NCBI GenBank assembly: GCA_036563485.1
Contig: DATCMI010000001.1
Span: forward strand, 704,938 to 768,937
Reading direction: 5' to 3'
Source of the DNA: Sphingomicrobium sp.
GTDB taxonomy: Bacteria; Pseudomonadota; Alphaproteobacteria; Sphingomonadales; Sphingomonadaceae
DNA: 64,000 nucleotides
Under the pieces are notes generated by a model. That model ran no database searches, was not told the DNA's origin, and saw only the letters and a list, made by a program, of their open reading frames with translations. The translations under genes were made by a program, and so were the position numbers. Of the stretch, positions 9,562-18,415 are shown piece after piece (position 1 is the first letter of the stretch; each line of letters starts with the position of its first letter).

Positions 9562-11385
9562 TCAGCGCGGCGCGCGTGCCTCCGAGGCGATCCAGCTGCG
9601 GATCTTCTTATCCAGGATCGGCAGCGGCAGCGCACCAGTGTCGAGCACCTGGGCGTGAAATTCGCGGATGTCGAACCTGTCGCCCAGCTTCGCTTTCGCC
9701 TCGTCGCGCAGGCGGCTGATCGTCAGCTGACCGATCTTATAGGCGAGCGCCTGGCCGGGGATGGCGATGTAGCGCTCGACCTCGGCGGTCGCGTCGGTGC
9801 CGCCCATGCCCGAGTTGGCAAGCATGTACTTGATCGCCTGATCGCGCGTCCAACCCTTGGCGTGAAGCCCGGTGTCGACCACCAGCCGCATCGCCCGCAG
9901 CATCTCGTCGTTGAGATTGCCGAACCTCTGGTACGGATCGGTGTACAGCGCCATCGGATAGCCGAGCGATTCCGCATAGAGCGCCCAACCCTCGATATAA
10001 GCGGTGTTGCCGCCATAGCGCATGAACGCGGGAAGCGCGGCATTCTCCTGCGCCAGGCTGATCTGGAAATGATGCCCCGGCGCACCTTCGTGCATGAAGA
10101 GCGTCGTTTCTTCCCAGGTGCTGCGGGACGGCAAATCGTAGCCGTTGAAGTAGAATGTCCCGGCGCGCGTGCCGTCGGGCGTCCCCTGGTCGTAGCTTCC
10201 GCCGGCTTCGAATTTCTCGCGATATTCGGGATAGGGCCGGATCACGAGCTTGGCCTTAGGCAGCTTCGCGAAATATTCCGGCACCTTGGCGTCGACCTTG
10301 CGCTGCACCGCGTAAAAGCCGTCCTGAAGCTCCTGCTTGCTCTTCGGCTGGAACTTCGGGCTGGTGCGCATGTAATCGAAGAACTCGCGCAGCGTGCCCT
10401 TGAAGCCGACCTCGCGCTTTATATCCTCAAACCCCTTGGTGATCCGCGCCACCTCGCTGAGCCCGAGCTGGTGCACCTGCTCCGGGTCGAGCTTCTCCGT
10501 CGTCGTTTGCTCGATCAGCGTCCGGTAATAAGCGTCCCCGCCCTTCATGAACTTCAGGCCGACGCCCTCGCGCGCAGCCGGCAGATAGTCGTTCGCCAAG
10601 AAGTCGCGGAGCCGCTTCAGCGCCGGGTACACCGTCCCGCTCAGCGACTGGCGGTACTCGGCCGTCAGCCGCGAGCGGTCCGCCGGCGAGACAGACGCCG
10701 GAAAGCTGGCGATCGGCCCCCAATAAGGCGAGTCCTCCGGCCTTTGCTTCAGCTGGGTGTCGAGCTGCTCGATCATGTTGCGGACGGTCAGCTTGGTATC
10801 GACGATGCCCTCCGCCATGCCGCGGCGCCACTGGCGGATGGCCGTGTCGACATTCGCGGCGAATTCGAGATTGCGCTTCAAATTGCTTTCATAATCCCGG
10901 ACGGTCTTGAACGGCGCGGCGCCCTGGCCGCCGGCAAGCGTCGGATAGTCGATGTGAAGCCCGTAGAAATGGTTCATCGGCAGCGCGGTGCTGAACTTCA
11001 GCACATTGGGCTGCAGCGCCTGGAGCCTGTCCCTGGTCGCAAACTCGAACACGTCATAGGCGATCTGGTCGGTCGCGTTCAGCTGATTGCGCGGGATCGT
11101 CCGAAGCGCCGCAAGGTCGCGCTCGGCCGCGGCGCGCTCCGCCTCGAAGTGGACGTCGCTGAACAAGTCGCCGAGCCGGTCCGCGTAGCGGCTGTCGCCG
11201 CGGTAAAGCGCCTGCAGTGGGTTGCGCGCAAGGCTTGCTTCGTCGCTCTGCCTGAACAGCTGGAATAGCCGGTCGTGCGCGCTCGCCTGCACCGCGGCCG
11301 CGGGCGGCTTCGGCTGGGCGTCGGCGGCTGCAGGCACGACCAGGGCGGCGGAAAGGGACAGGCAGGCAATGAATTTCATCGGCAT
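9562..11385 (-). CDS. DUF885 family protein, secreted
   Basis: This is a DUF885 protein of about 607 residues, a family related to zinc metallopeptidases. It carries a signal peptide (KFIACLSLSAALVVPAAADAQ) and the metallopeptidase-like segment LFMHEGAPGHHFQ, which resembles an HExxH-like zinc motif in this family. A later ENAALPAFMRYGGNTAYIEGWALYAE segment supplies the conserved glutamate. The reading frame extends to 11670, but that part lacks signal-peptide character and overlaps a probable terminator. Starts at 11385 or 11379 both leave the signal peptide intact. Substrate is unknown. Confidence 0.85.
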   Translation of the reverse strand: MPMKFIACLSLSAALVVPAAADAQPKPPAAAVQASAHDRLFQLFRQSDEASLARNPLQALYRGDSRYADRLGDLFSDVHFEAERAAAERDLAALRTIPRNQLNATDQIAYDVFEFATRDRLQALQPNVLKFSTALPMNHFYGLHIDYPTLAGGQGAAPFKTVRDYESNLKRNLEFAANVDTAIRQWRRGMAEGIVDTKLTVRNMIEQLDTQLKQRPEDSPYWGPIASFPASVSPADRSRLTAEYRQSLSGTVYPALKRLRDFLANDYLPAAREGVGLKFMKGGDAYYRTLIEQTTTEKLDPEQVHQLGLSEVARITKGFEDIKREVGFKGTLREFFDYMRTSPKFQPKSKQELQDGFYAVQRKVDAKVPEYFAKLPKAKLVIRPYPEYREKFEAGGSYDQGTPDGTRAGTFYFNGYDLPSRSTWEETTLFMHEGAPGHHFQISLAQENAALPAFMRYGGNTAYIEGWALYAESLGYPMALYTDPYQRFGNLNDEMLRAMRLVVDTGLHAKGWTRDQAIKYMLANSGMGGTDATAEVERYIAIPGQALAYKIGQLTISRLRDEAKAKLGDRFDIREFHAQVLDTGALPLPILDKKIRSWIASEARAPR

Positions 11386-11410
11386 TTCTCGTGTCCAGGA
11401 ACGCGCACGG

Positions 11411-11445
11411 CAAAGGGGCGTCACGGCCTTGGCCGCAACGCCCCT
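11411..11445 (-). terminator. Probable intrinsic terminator of the RcnB-like gene
   Basis: Arms AGGGGCGT (11414-11421) and ACGCCCCT (11438-11445) pair perfectly, and the loop itself folds as CGGCC-TT-GGCCG. On the minus strand the stem is followed by TTTGCC. It lies just after the stop of the RcnB-like gene at 11469. Confidence 0.6.
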
Positions 11446-11468
11446 GTCGATCAACGTGCCTTCAGACT

Positions 11469-12347
11469 CTACCAGAAGAAGTCGGGGATCCGGTCCACGA
11501 CCTGTCCGCTCCAGGTATCGACCAGGAGGGCATCGTCCCAATAGCGGATCCAGCGATAGCCCGGCGGCGCATAGGGCAGTCGGTACATCCACGGATCGTT
11601 GATCCAGTAGCGGCTGCTGTAATAGCTCGGCCACATCCGCCAGCCGATCTGGTAGGGCCGGTAATTCCACCCGAACGGGTCGAAATAGATGCCGACGCGG
11701 AAGATCGAGCGGTGGCGGCGGCGGTGGTCCTGCCAGTCATAGTCGCGGTTGTTGCGCCAGTGGGTGCTCCACTGGGCTGCCGGCGTGCGGCGCTGCTCTG
11801 TCCGCAGCGGCGGCTGGGTGCCCGGGCGCGGGACGTTGCTGACAACGAGCGGGGAGCGCGGCCGCATCACGTCCGGCTCGCGGCCCGACCGTTCGCGAAG
11901 GCGTCCGTCGCGGATCGCCTGCTGGCGCCGCTCGAAACGGTCCTGGACCTGCTCGACATTTTCCGCGCGCGCGGCATCGCTGCGGCGCTCACCCATGCGG
12001 CGCAGGCTGTCCGAGTCGGCGCTTTGGCGGATCCGCTCCTGCCGTTCGAAGCGCGGCGAGGAATCACGGGCACGGTCGCCGAACGACGGCCGCTCGACGG
12101 TCGGCATTGTCCGCTCGACCGAACGATCGCCGAAGGACGGCTGCTGCCGCGCTTCGAAGCGGGCGCCACGGCGCGACGAGCTATCGTCCGAACGGCCGAC
12201 CGATACGTCGCGCGCGGCCTGGCGGGCAGCGCGCGCTTCGCGTCGCTCCTGCCGCGCCTGCTGCGCAGCGGGGTCGTTGGGGGGAGATGCAAAAGCCGGC
12301 GCCGCCGCGGCGCTCGCCAGCAACAAGGAAATGATCAGTTTACGCAT
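11469..12347 (-). CDS. RcnB-family periplasmic protein
   Basis: The 292-residue product begins with a signal peptide (MRKLIISLLLASAAAAPAFASP). A long arginine/glutamine-rich, low-complexity middle (about 25-190) follows. The C-terminal RcnB module ends in APPGYRWIRYWDDALLVDTWSGQVVDRIPDFFW without its last motif being broken. RcnB in E. coli is a periplasmic nickel/cobalt homeostasis protein, but most alphaproteobacterial members are untested. The basic middle region could bind anionic surface polymers, which is an inference. The ATG at 12347 was chosen because it opens the signal peptide; the frame is open to 12527. Confidence 0.8.
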   Translation of the reverse strand: MRKLIISLLLASAAAAPAFASPPNDPAAQQARQERREARAARQAARDVSVGRSDDSSSRRGARFEARQQPSFGDRSVERTMPTVERPSFGDRARDSSPRFERQERIRQSADSDSLRRMGERRSDAARAENVEQVQDRFERRQQAIRDGRLRERSGREPDVMRPRSPLVVSNVPRPGTQPPLRTEQRRTPAAQWSTHWRNNRDYDWQDHRRRHRSIFRVGIYFDPFGWNYRPYQIGWRMWPSYYSSRYWINDPWMYRLPYAPPGYRWIRYWDDALLVDTWSGQVVDRIPDFFW

Positions 12348-12426
12348 GACTTGGTGGCCTTTCTGACTAGGCCGGTGGTGCGCTCGTCGACATGAGCACT
12401 CGCTTAACCGTTTCGGCGGCGTACAT

Positions 12427-12891
12427 TCATCCGGCGGATTTGGCCTGCGCTTGTGACCGAGCTGCCCGGACGATCGCTCGCTTAATGCGCCGATAGGCGC
12501 CGCAGCGGCAGATGTTCGGCAAGGCATCGACCTTCTGCTGGGTCACTCCACCGGCGTCGATCATCGCCGCGATCGCCATGATGAAGCCGGGCTCGCAATA
12601 GCCGCACATCGTCACTTGCTCGTCGATCCAGGCGCGCTGCACTGGGTGCGACCGGTCCGGCGACAGCCCCTCGATGGTCGTCACGCTCGCGCCTTCGAGG
12701 TCGCGGATCGCAACGCTGCAGCTCTTCACCGCCTGGCCGTCGATGATCACCGTGCAGGCGCCGCAATCGCGGCTGTCGCAGCCATATTTGGTGCCCGTCA
12801 GGTTCGACGCATCGCGCAGCGCCCAAAGAAGGGGCGTCGAAGGGTCGAGCCGGTAGTGAACCGCATCGCCGTTGACCGTCATCCGCGTCAT
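12427..12891 (-). CDS. 2Fe-2S subunit of a xanthine-oxidase-family dehydrogenase (orphan)
   Basis: This 154-residue protein has two 2Fe-2S clusters. The plant-ferredoxin type uses C38, C43, C46 and C58; the helical type uses C96, C99, C128 and C130 in MCGYCEPG and CRCGAY. This is the small subunit (IorA/CoxS-like) of molybdenum hydroxylases such as isoquinoline 1-oxidoreductase or aldehyde dehydrogenases. The large molybdopterin subunit normally adjoins it but none is present on either side, which is unusual. It is divergent from the hydrolase at 12938, with a 46-base gap. Confidence 0.9.
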   Translation of the reverse strand: MTRMTVNGDAVHYRLDPSTPLLWALRDASNLTGTKYGCDSRDCGACTVIIDGQAVKSCSVAIRDLEGASVTTIEGLSPDRSHPVQRAWIDEQVTMCGYCEPGFIMAIAAMIDAGGVTQQKVDALPNICRCGAYRRIKRAIVRAARSQAQAKSAG

Positions 12892-12937
12892 CCGACCATG
12901 GCTAGCGCGGGCACCGCCGCGCTGCCAAGAAGATAGG

Positions 12938-13723
12938 ATGAGCACCATCAATACCGGCAACGGCACCCGCATTGGCTACGACGAGGCCGGCGCCGGCAAC
13001 GCGGTTCCGATCGTCTTCCTCCACGGAGTCGGGTCGAACAAGTCGGTGTGGCGCCCGCAGCTCGCCTTCTTTGGCCAACACCGCCGCGCCGTTGCCTTTG
13101 ACTATCCGGGCTATGGCGACAGTGACCCTGCGCCCGAAGGCACCACGCGCGACGATTATGCTACCGCCATTCTTTCCGCGCTCGACGAGCTTGGCATCGC
13201 TCGCGCCCACATCTGCGGCTTGTCGCTTGGCGGCGTCGCTGCCATTGCGATGCATGATGCGGCGCCCGAGCGCTGCGCCTCTTTGGTCCTCGCCGACACT
13301 TTCGCTGTCCATCCTGACGGCCACGGCATTTACGACCGTTCGATCGCCGCGAGCGGAAACCTTCGGGCGATGGCGGAGGCCCGCGTCGACGTGCTGCTGG
13401 CGCAGCCGGCCGACCCTGCGATCCGCAGCGAAGTCGTCGAAACCATGGCCGCGATAGATCCTGCCGCTTACCGGATCGGCGCCGAAGCCGTGTGGCTCGC
13501 GGATCAGCGCGAGCGCGCCGCGGCCATCCGAGTTCCGACGCTCGTGCTGTGCGGAACGGAGGACAAGGTCACGCCCCCCGCTTTGTCGCAGGAGCTGGCC
13601 GATCTTATTCCCGGTGCGCGCTACGAGCTGATCGAGCGCGCCGGCCACCTGACGAATATCGAGCAACCGCAGGCGTTCAACGCGCAAGTCGACACCTTCA
13701 TCCGCGCCGCCGAACAGGGCTGA
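12938..13723 (+). CDS. Alpha/beta hydrolase (3-oxoadipate enol-lactonase-like)
   Basis: The 261-residue protein is a typical alpha/beta hydrolase. It has the oxyanion HGVGSN at 29-34, nucleophile Ser96 in GLSLGG, acid Asp209 in GTEDKVTPP, and base His237 in AGHLTN. The pattern fits the enol-lactonase/PcaD-like group, but a general esterase is equally possible. The ATG at 12938 is preceded by AAGATAGGA. The neighbouring flavoprotein gene, 165 bases downstream on the same strand, may belong to an aromatic-acid degradation set, but no other pathway genes are here. Confidence 0.8.
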   Translation: MSTINTGNGTRIGYDEAGAGNAVPIVFLHGVGSNKSVWRPQLAFFGQHRRAVAFDYPGYGDSDPAPEGTTRDDYATAILSALDELGIARAHICGLSLGGVAAIAMHDAAPERCASLVLADTFAVHPDGHGIYDRSIAASGNLRAMAEARVDVLLAQPADPAIRSEVVETMAAIDPAAYRIGAEAVWLADQRERAAAIRVPTLVLCGTEDKVTPPALSQELADLIPGARYELIERAGHLTNIEQPQAFNAQVDTFIRAAEQG

Positions 13724-13888
13724 AGGACGCGCCGCCACCGCGCTCACAAGAGCCCTGTCCTATTACCCCAATGCTGTGCCATGCTGCCGCGCGATGCAGG
13801 TTCGCCACCAGCCTTCACGCCATCCAGCGAATCTTCGCCTTTCCTACTCGTCACTGCGAAGATTGGCGAAAACGGGTGGGGGTCCGTC

Positions 13889-16186
13889 ATGAAGATCGCC
13901 TGCGTCGGGGGCGGCCCGGCCGGCCTTTATTTCGCGATTTCGATGAAGTTGCGCGACCCCTCGCACGAGATCGCGGTGTTCGAGCGCAACGCGCCGGGCG
14001 TCACCTTCGGCTGGGGCGTCGTTTTCTCCGACCTCACCGTCGACAATATCACCAGGAACGATCCGGTTTCGGCGCACACGATCACGCAGGAGTTCGCGCA
14101 CTGGGATGACATCGACGTCCACTTCCGGGGCGAGACGATCACGTCGGGCGGGCACGGTTTTATCGGCATCGGCCGCAAGCGGCTACTCGAAATCCTTCAG
14201 GACCGCGCGCGCGAACTCGGCGTCGTGCTGCACTTCAACGACGAGTGCGATCCGGCGGACCCCAAATGGCGCAACTATGATCTGGTCATCGCGTCGGACG
14301 GCATCAACTCGCGCTTCCGCGACGCGCAGCCTGAAGCATTCGGGGTCGATATCGACCTGCGGGCGAACAAGTTCGTCTGGCTCGGCACATCGAAGGTGTT
14401 CGACGCTTTCACCTTTGCGTTTGAAGAGACCGAGCACGGCTGGATCTGGGCGCACGCTTACCGCTTCGCGCCGGACTGCTCGACCTTCATCGTCGAATGC
14501 AGCGAGAACACCTGGCACGCACTCGGTTTCGGCACGATGTCGCAGGACGAGAGCATCGCCACCTGCGAACGGATCTTCGCCAAATATCTCGACGGCCATA
14601 GGCTGCAATCCAACGCCTCGCACCTGGTCGGAAGCGCGGCCTGGCTGAACTTCCGCCGCATCCGCTGCGAACGCTGGTCGAGCGGCAATGTGATCCTGCT
14701 CGGCGACGCCGCCCATACAGCGCACTTCTCCATCGGCAGCGGCACCAAGCTTGCGCTGGAAGACGCGATCAAGCTGGCGGAGGTGCTGAACCGCCCGGGC
14801 CTCAGCCTCGAAGCGGCGCTCGACGAATATCAGGCGGAGCGCGACCTCGAGGTGCTCAAGCTCCAGAACAGCGCCCGCAACTCGACCGCATGGTTCGAGA
14901 CGCTGGAGCGCTACACCCACTTTGAGCCGGTGCAGTTCGCTTATTCGCTGCTCACGCGCTCGCAGCGGATCAGTCACGAGAACCTGCGGCTGCGCGACCC
15001 CGAATGGCTTGCCGCTGTCGAACGCTGGTTCTGGGAGCGCGCCGGCGTTCCGGGCAAGTCGGCCCCGCCCATGTTCGCACCGCTCAAGCTTCGCGACATG
15101 ACGGTTCAGAACCGCATCACCGTCTCGCCCATGGCGATGTACTCTGCGGTCGACGGCACGCCCAACGACTTCCACTTCGTCCATTATGGCGAGCGCGCGA
15201 TCGGCGGCGCCGGCCTCGTCTTCACCGAGATGACCTGCGTGTCGCCGGAAGGCCGAATCAGCCCCGGCTGCACCGGCATGTACAAGCCGGAGCATATCGC
15301 CGCCTGGAAGCGGATCGTCGATTTCGTTCATCAGCAATCAGGCGCGAAGATCTGCCTGCAGCTCGGCCATTCCGGCGCCAAAGGTTCGACCCGCGTCGGC
15401 TGGGAAGGCAACGACGTTCCCCTGGATGACGGCAATTGGCCGGTGATGAGCGCCAGCGATGTGCGCTGGTCGCCGGTCAATCAGCAGCCGCGGCCGATGA
15501 CCCGCGCCGACATGGACCTCGTGCGCGACCAGTTCGTCGCCGCCGTCCGCATGGGCCTCGAAGCCGGGTTCGACATGGTCGAGCTTCACGCCGCGCACGG
15601 CTATTTGCTGTCGAGCTTCATCACGCCGCTGCAGAATAATCGCTCCGACGATTATGGCGGCAGCCTGGAAAACCGGCTGCGCTTCCCGCTCGAAGTCTTC
15701 GCGGCGATGCGCGCGGCCTGGCCGAGCGACAAGCCGATGAGCGTCCGCATCTCCGCCACCGATTGGGCCGGCGAGGACGGCATCACGCCCGATGATGCAG
15801 TGGAGATCGGCGAAGCATTTGCGCGCGAGGGCGCCGACCTGATCGACGTCTCGGCTGGCCAGACCTGGGGCGACCAGCAGCCGGTTTACGGGCGCATGTT
15901 CCAGACGCCGTTCAGCGACCACATCCGCAACCAAGGGCGGCTCGCCACCATGGCCGTGGGGAACATCTACGAGCCCGACCATGCGAACTCGATCCTCGCC
16001 GCCGGACGGGCCGATCTGGTGGCGTTAGGGCGGCCGCACCTGGTCGATCCCTTCTGGACTGTGCGCGCCGCGGCGGCGCTCGACTACCGCGATGTCCGCT
16101 GCCCGCCGCAATATCTCAATGGCCTCGCGCAACTCGCCCGCAACCTCAAGCGCGATGCGGAAATGGCGGCGGCGCTCAAGGCCTAG
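13889..16186 (+). CDS. Fused FAD monooxygenase/old-yellow-enzyme, salicylyl-CoA 5-hydroxylase-like
   Basis: The 765-residue protein has two parts. Residues 1-390 are an FAD-dependent aromatic hydroxylase with the dinucleotide motif GGGPAG (7-12) and the second FAD motif [15 protein letters not shown] at about 271-285. Residues 395-765 are an old-yellow-enzyme flavin oxidoreductase with [13 protein letters not shown] and the [10 protein letters not shown] segment. This arrangement and length match bifunctional salicylyl-CoA 5-hydroxylases, which oxidise CoA-activated aromatics toward gentisate. The substrate is inferred from family architecture only. No CoA ligase or gentisate dioxygenase is seen nearby. 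Confidence 0.85.
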   Translation: MKIACVGGGPAGLYFAISMKLRDPSHEIAVFERNAPGVTFGWGVVFSDLTVDNITRNDPVSAHTITQEFAHWDDIDVHFRGETITSGGHGFIGIGRKRLLEILQDRARELGVVLHFNDECDPADPKWRNYDLVIASDGINSRFRDAQPEAFGVDIDLRANKFVWLGTSKVFDAFTFAFEETEHGWIWAHAYRFAPDCSTFIVECSENTWHALGFGTMSQDESIATCERIFAKYLDGHRLQSNASHLVGSAAWLNFRRIRCERWSSGNVILLGDAAHTAHFSIGSGTKLALEDAIKLAEVLNRPGLSLEAALDEYQAERDLEVLKLQNSARNSTAWFETLERYTHFEPVQFAYSLLTRSQRISHENLRLRDPEWLAAVERWFWERAGVPGKSAPPMFAPLKLRDMTVQNRITVSPMAMYSAVDGTPNDFHFVHYGERAIGGAGLVFTEMTCVSPEGRISPGCTGMYKPEHIAAWKRIVDFVHQQSGAKICLQLGHSGAKGSTRVGWEGNDVPLDDGNWPVMSASDVRWSPVNQQPRPMTRADMDLVRDQFVAAVRMGLEAGFDMVELHAAHGYLLSSFITPLQNNRSDDYGGSLENRLRFPLEVFAAMRAAWPSDKPMSVRISATDWAGEDGITPDDAVEIGEAFAREGADLIDVSAGQTWGDQQPVYGRMFQTPFSDHIRNQGRLATMAVGNIYEPDHANSILAAGRADLVALGRPHLVDPFWTVRAAAALDYRDVRCPPQYLNGLAQLARNLKRDAEMAAALKA

Positions 16187-16461
16187 AGCGTGACGGACTC
16201 CGAAAAGACGCCGCCGGCCTCGCCGCCGCTCGCCCAACAGATCAACGCCTTCACCGGATCGTGGCCCGCCGCTTCGAGGGTCACTTCCCACCCGGGCTCG
16301 AGCGCATTGTCGGAATGGAGCCGGAAGCCCTCGCTCGACAGGTTGACGATCCGCGCGGGCAGGTCGCCCGCTGCGCAATGCACCGTGACGTCGCTCGAAG
16401 CCTCGACGCGAACGCCGCGCGGCTGCCACTCGCGGCCTTCCAGCCTGCCTTCATATTTCAC
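16183..16461 (-). CDS. PilZ-domain protein (possible c-di-GMP receptor)
   Basis: The 92-residue protein is essentially a lone PilZ domain. It has basic residues in PRGVR and the second motif NLSSEG, matching the D/N-x-S-x-x-G c-di-GMP contact. The GTG at 16461 follows AGGTGGA at good spacing; the frame stays open to 16548 but that extension lacks PilZ sequence. Such small PilZ proteins relay c-di-GMP to motility or polysaccharide export. No partner gene is adjacent. Its end overlaps the convergent flavoprotein gene by 4 bases. Confidence 0.75.
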   Translation of the reverse strand: MKYEGRLEGREWQPRGVRVEASSDVTVHCAAGDLPARIVNLSSEGFRLHSDNALEPGWEVTLEAAGHDPVKALICWASGGEAGGVFSESVTL

Positions 16462-16553
16462 GTTCGTCCACCTGCTCCACCGCCGGCAAGAGTAACCGCC
16501 AGCGATCATCAGCCGATAAACGAACAGAGTTCCGGAATCGTTTACCAACCGAA

Positions 16554-17447
16554 ATGGAGCAGCCGAGCGCCTGCGGCGTTGCTGGCGCGATGGTGTGGAC
16601 GCCCGAACCGACGTACGAAAAGCCGGAAATCAGCGTCCGCGCGACGACGCTTTACTATCAGATCGTCGCGCCGATCATGCTCCCGTTCCTCGAGAGGCGG
16701 CTGCTCAACCTGTTCCGCTGCCGCGAGGGCAAATGCTTCTTTCAGCGCAACCGCGAACATCCGCCGACCGGGAAAGAATTCGACAAGCTCGTCCATTTCG
16801 AACCCGTCACCCAGAAGAACGGCCGCACCGAGCAATATCTCTATGTCGAGAGCGAGGAGGAGATCGTCGCCTGTGCCAAGGTCCAGACGGTCGAATTCCA
16901 CGGCTGGGGCAGCCGCGCAGGGGCAGTCGAAACGCCCGACCGCCTGGTCATCGATCTCGATCCCGATCCGAGGCTCGGCTTCGACAAGGTGAAGGACGCG
17001 GCTTTCCAGCTCCACCGCGCGTTCGCCGAACTGGGTCTGGAGAGCTTCGCTCTACTGTCCGGCGGGAAGGGCATCCACGTGATCGTCCCGCTCGAACCCG
17101 CCTCGCTGTGGGAGGAGGTGCGCGAATTCGCCAAGGCGCTCTGCACCGCGCTTGCAAAAGCCGCGCCGGACCGCTTCACCGTCGCGCTGCCGAAGCCGCA
17201 GCGGCGGGGCCGGATCTTCCTCGACTTCCTGCGCAACCAGCGGACCGCAACCGCGATTATGCCTTATTCGGCCCGCGCGCGCACCGGCATGCCCGTCTCT
17301 GCACCTGTGACTTGGGACGAGCTGTCGGACATCGACAGCGCCGACGCATTCACCATTGCCGACGTCGAAGATCTGCTGAAAAGAGCTAAGTCGCGTGACC
17401 TGAAATCCTGGGGACAAGCGGCGCAACATTTGCCGCGGCTGTCCTAA
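16554..17447 (+). CDS. Stand-alone LigD-type polymerase (archaeo-eukaryotic primase) domain protein
   Basis: The 297-residue protein matches the polymerase domain of bacterial LigD, used in non-homologous end joining. It has the catalytic aspartates D134 and D136 in IDLDPD, the SGGKGIHV nucleotide-binding motif at about 169-176, and D224 in FLDFLRNQRTAT. The ligase and phosphoesterase domains of full LigD are missing, and no ku gene is nearby, so it may act with partners elsewhere. The start at 16554 is tentative: an internal ATG at 16590 is also possible, and the region before residue 30 is poorly conserved. Confidence 0.8.
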   Translation: MEQPSACGVAGAMVWTPEPTYEKPEISVRATTLYYQIVAPIMLPFLERRLLNLFRCREGKCFFQRNREHPPTGKEFDKLVHFEPVTQKNGRTEQYLYVESEEEIVACAKVQTVEFHGWGSRAGAVETPDRLVIDLDPDPRLGFDKVKDAAFQLHRAFAELGLESFALLSGGKGIHVIVPLEPASLWEEVREFAKALCTALAKAAPDRFTVALPKPQRRGRIFLDFLRNQRTATAIMPYSARARTGMPVSAPVTWDELSDIDSADAFTIADVEDLLKRAKSRDLKSWGQAAQHLPRLS

Positions 17448-17515
17448 CTTGCGTCAACGCGGTGAACTTGCGCTCGTTACAGCCGTTTCACTCTCAATTA
17501 ACGGGAGGAAGATCG

Positions 17516-17938
17516 ATGACTACGCGTAAGTTCGCCCTGGTCTGGGGCATCATATTCCTGATCATCGGCGCAGGCGGCTTCATCCCCGGCCTGATGCATC
17601 CGCCGGCGATGGACGATCCCGACATTGCGATGCGGACCATGTACGGCCGTGAGCTCGGGCTCTTCCCGGTCAACCTGCTGCACAGCATCGTCCACCTGCT
17701 GTTCGGGCTGTGGGGCGTGCTCGCCTACCGCAGCTGGGACGCGGCCAAGACCTACGCGAAGGTCACGGCGGTCGTTTACGCCGTTTTCGTCGTCATGGGC
17801 CTGATCCCGGGCCTCGACACGACTTTCGGCCTGGTGCCGCTGTTCAGCCACGACGTCTGGCTGCACATCATCCTCGCGGCTGGTGCTGCCTATTTCGGCT
17901 TCATCCACCGCGACACCGACACGCGGGCGCGGACCTGA
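17516..17938 (+). CDS. DUF4383 family membrane protein
   Basis: The 140-residue protein has four hydrophobic helices: about 5-27, 50-72, 80-100 and 108-128. The sequence ALVWGIIFLIIGAGGFIPG and the HSIVHLLFGLWG segment match DUF4383, an integral membrane family of unknown function. A strong ribosome site GGGAGGA lies 7 bases before the ATG. It sits alone and ends just before a strong hairpin. Confidence 0.85.
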   Translation: MTTRKFALVWGIIFLIIGAGGFIPGLMHPPAMDDPDIAMRTMYGRELGLFPVNLLHSIVHLLFGLWGVLAYRSWDAAKTYAKVTAVVYAVFVVMGLIPGLDTTFGLVPLFSHDVWLHIILAAGAAYFGFIHRDTDTRART

Positions 17939-17947
17939 CCTGAGAGC

Positions 17948-17971
17948 GCGGGCGGGCTTCGGCCCGCCCGC
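17948..17971. terminator. Strong bidirectional hairpin between convergent genes
   Basis: A perfect 10-base stem, GCGGGCGGGC and GCCCGCCCGC, closes a TTCG tetraloop. It lies between the stops of the DUF4383 gene and the opposed small hypothetical gene, which fits a shared terminator. No long T-run follows on either strand. Confidence 0.6.
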
Positions 17972-17974
17972 CGC

Positions 17975-18241
17975 TTAGATCTCCGCCCACTCCTTGGCCT
18001 TTTCGACCGCGTTGAGTTCGCGGATCAAGGCGTCGACGCTTCGCGTCAGCTCCGGCAAGAAGGTGATCTGGTGCCGGGCGCCGCGATAGCTTTCCGCCAT
18101 CAGGATCGCGTCGATCAGCACAGGAACGACGAGACCTTCCGGATCTTCGAGTTCCGCCAGCGCCCGCAGCTTGCCCAAGGCCTTGCGCCGCGCCGCCACC
18201 GGGTCCGCAAGCGCTTCCGTCCGCCCGATCAACCAGCTCAT
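17975..18241 (-). CDS. Small hypothetical protein
   Basis: An 88-residue soluble protein starting MSWLIGRTEALADPVAARRKALGK was chosen from a reading frame open to 18310. It is alpha-helical by composition, with alternating leucine/alanine pairs and a short acidic end. No signal peptide, membrane segment or known motif is visible. It is convergent with the DUF4383 gene, from which the hairpin at 17948 separates it. Function is unknown. Confidence 0.5.
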   Translation of the reverse strand: MSWLIGRTEALADPVAARRKALGKLRALAELEDPEGLVVPVLIDAILMAESYRGARHQITFLPELTRSVDALIRELNAVEKAKEWAEI

Positions 18242-18415
18242 GTCCCGCACTCCCGCAAAGAGGGACAGGATATTCCTTTGCGGCGAGCGCGGAAGGCTGC
18301 TCCGCCGCACGCAGGACTAGCTTCGCCGCTAACCACCGCCTCGGCTCCGTTGCCAAACCGAAGTTTGCCCGGCCAGCGCGCCCGGCTATCAGCCTGATTC
18401 GGCAGGAGAGTGGAT

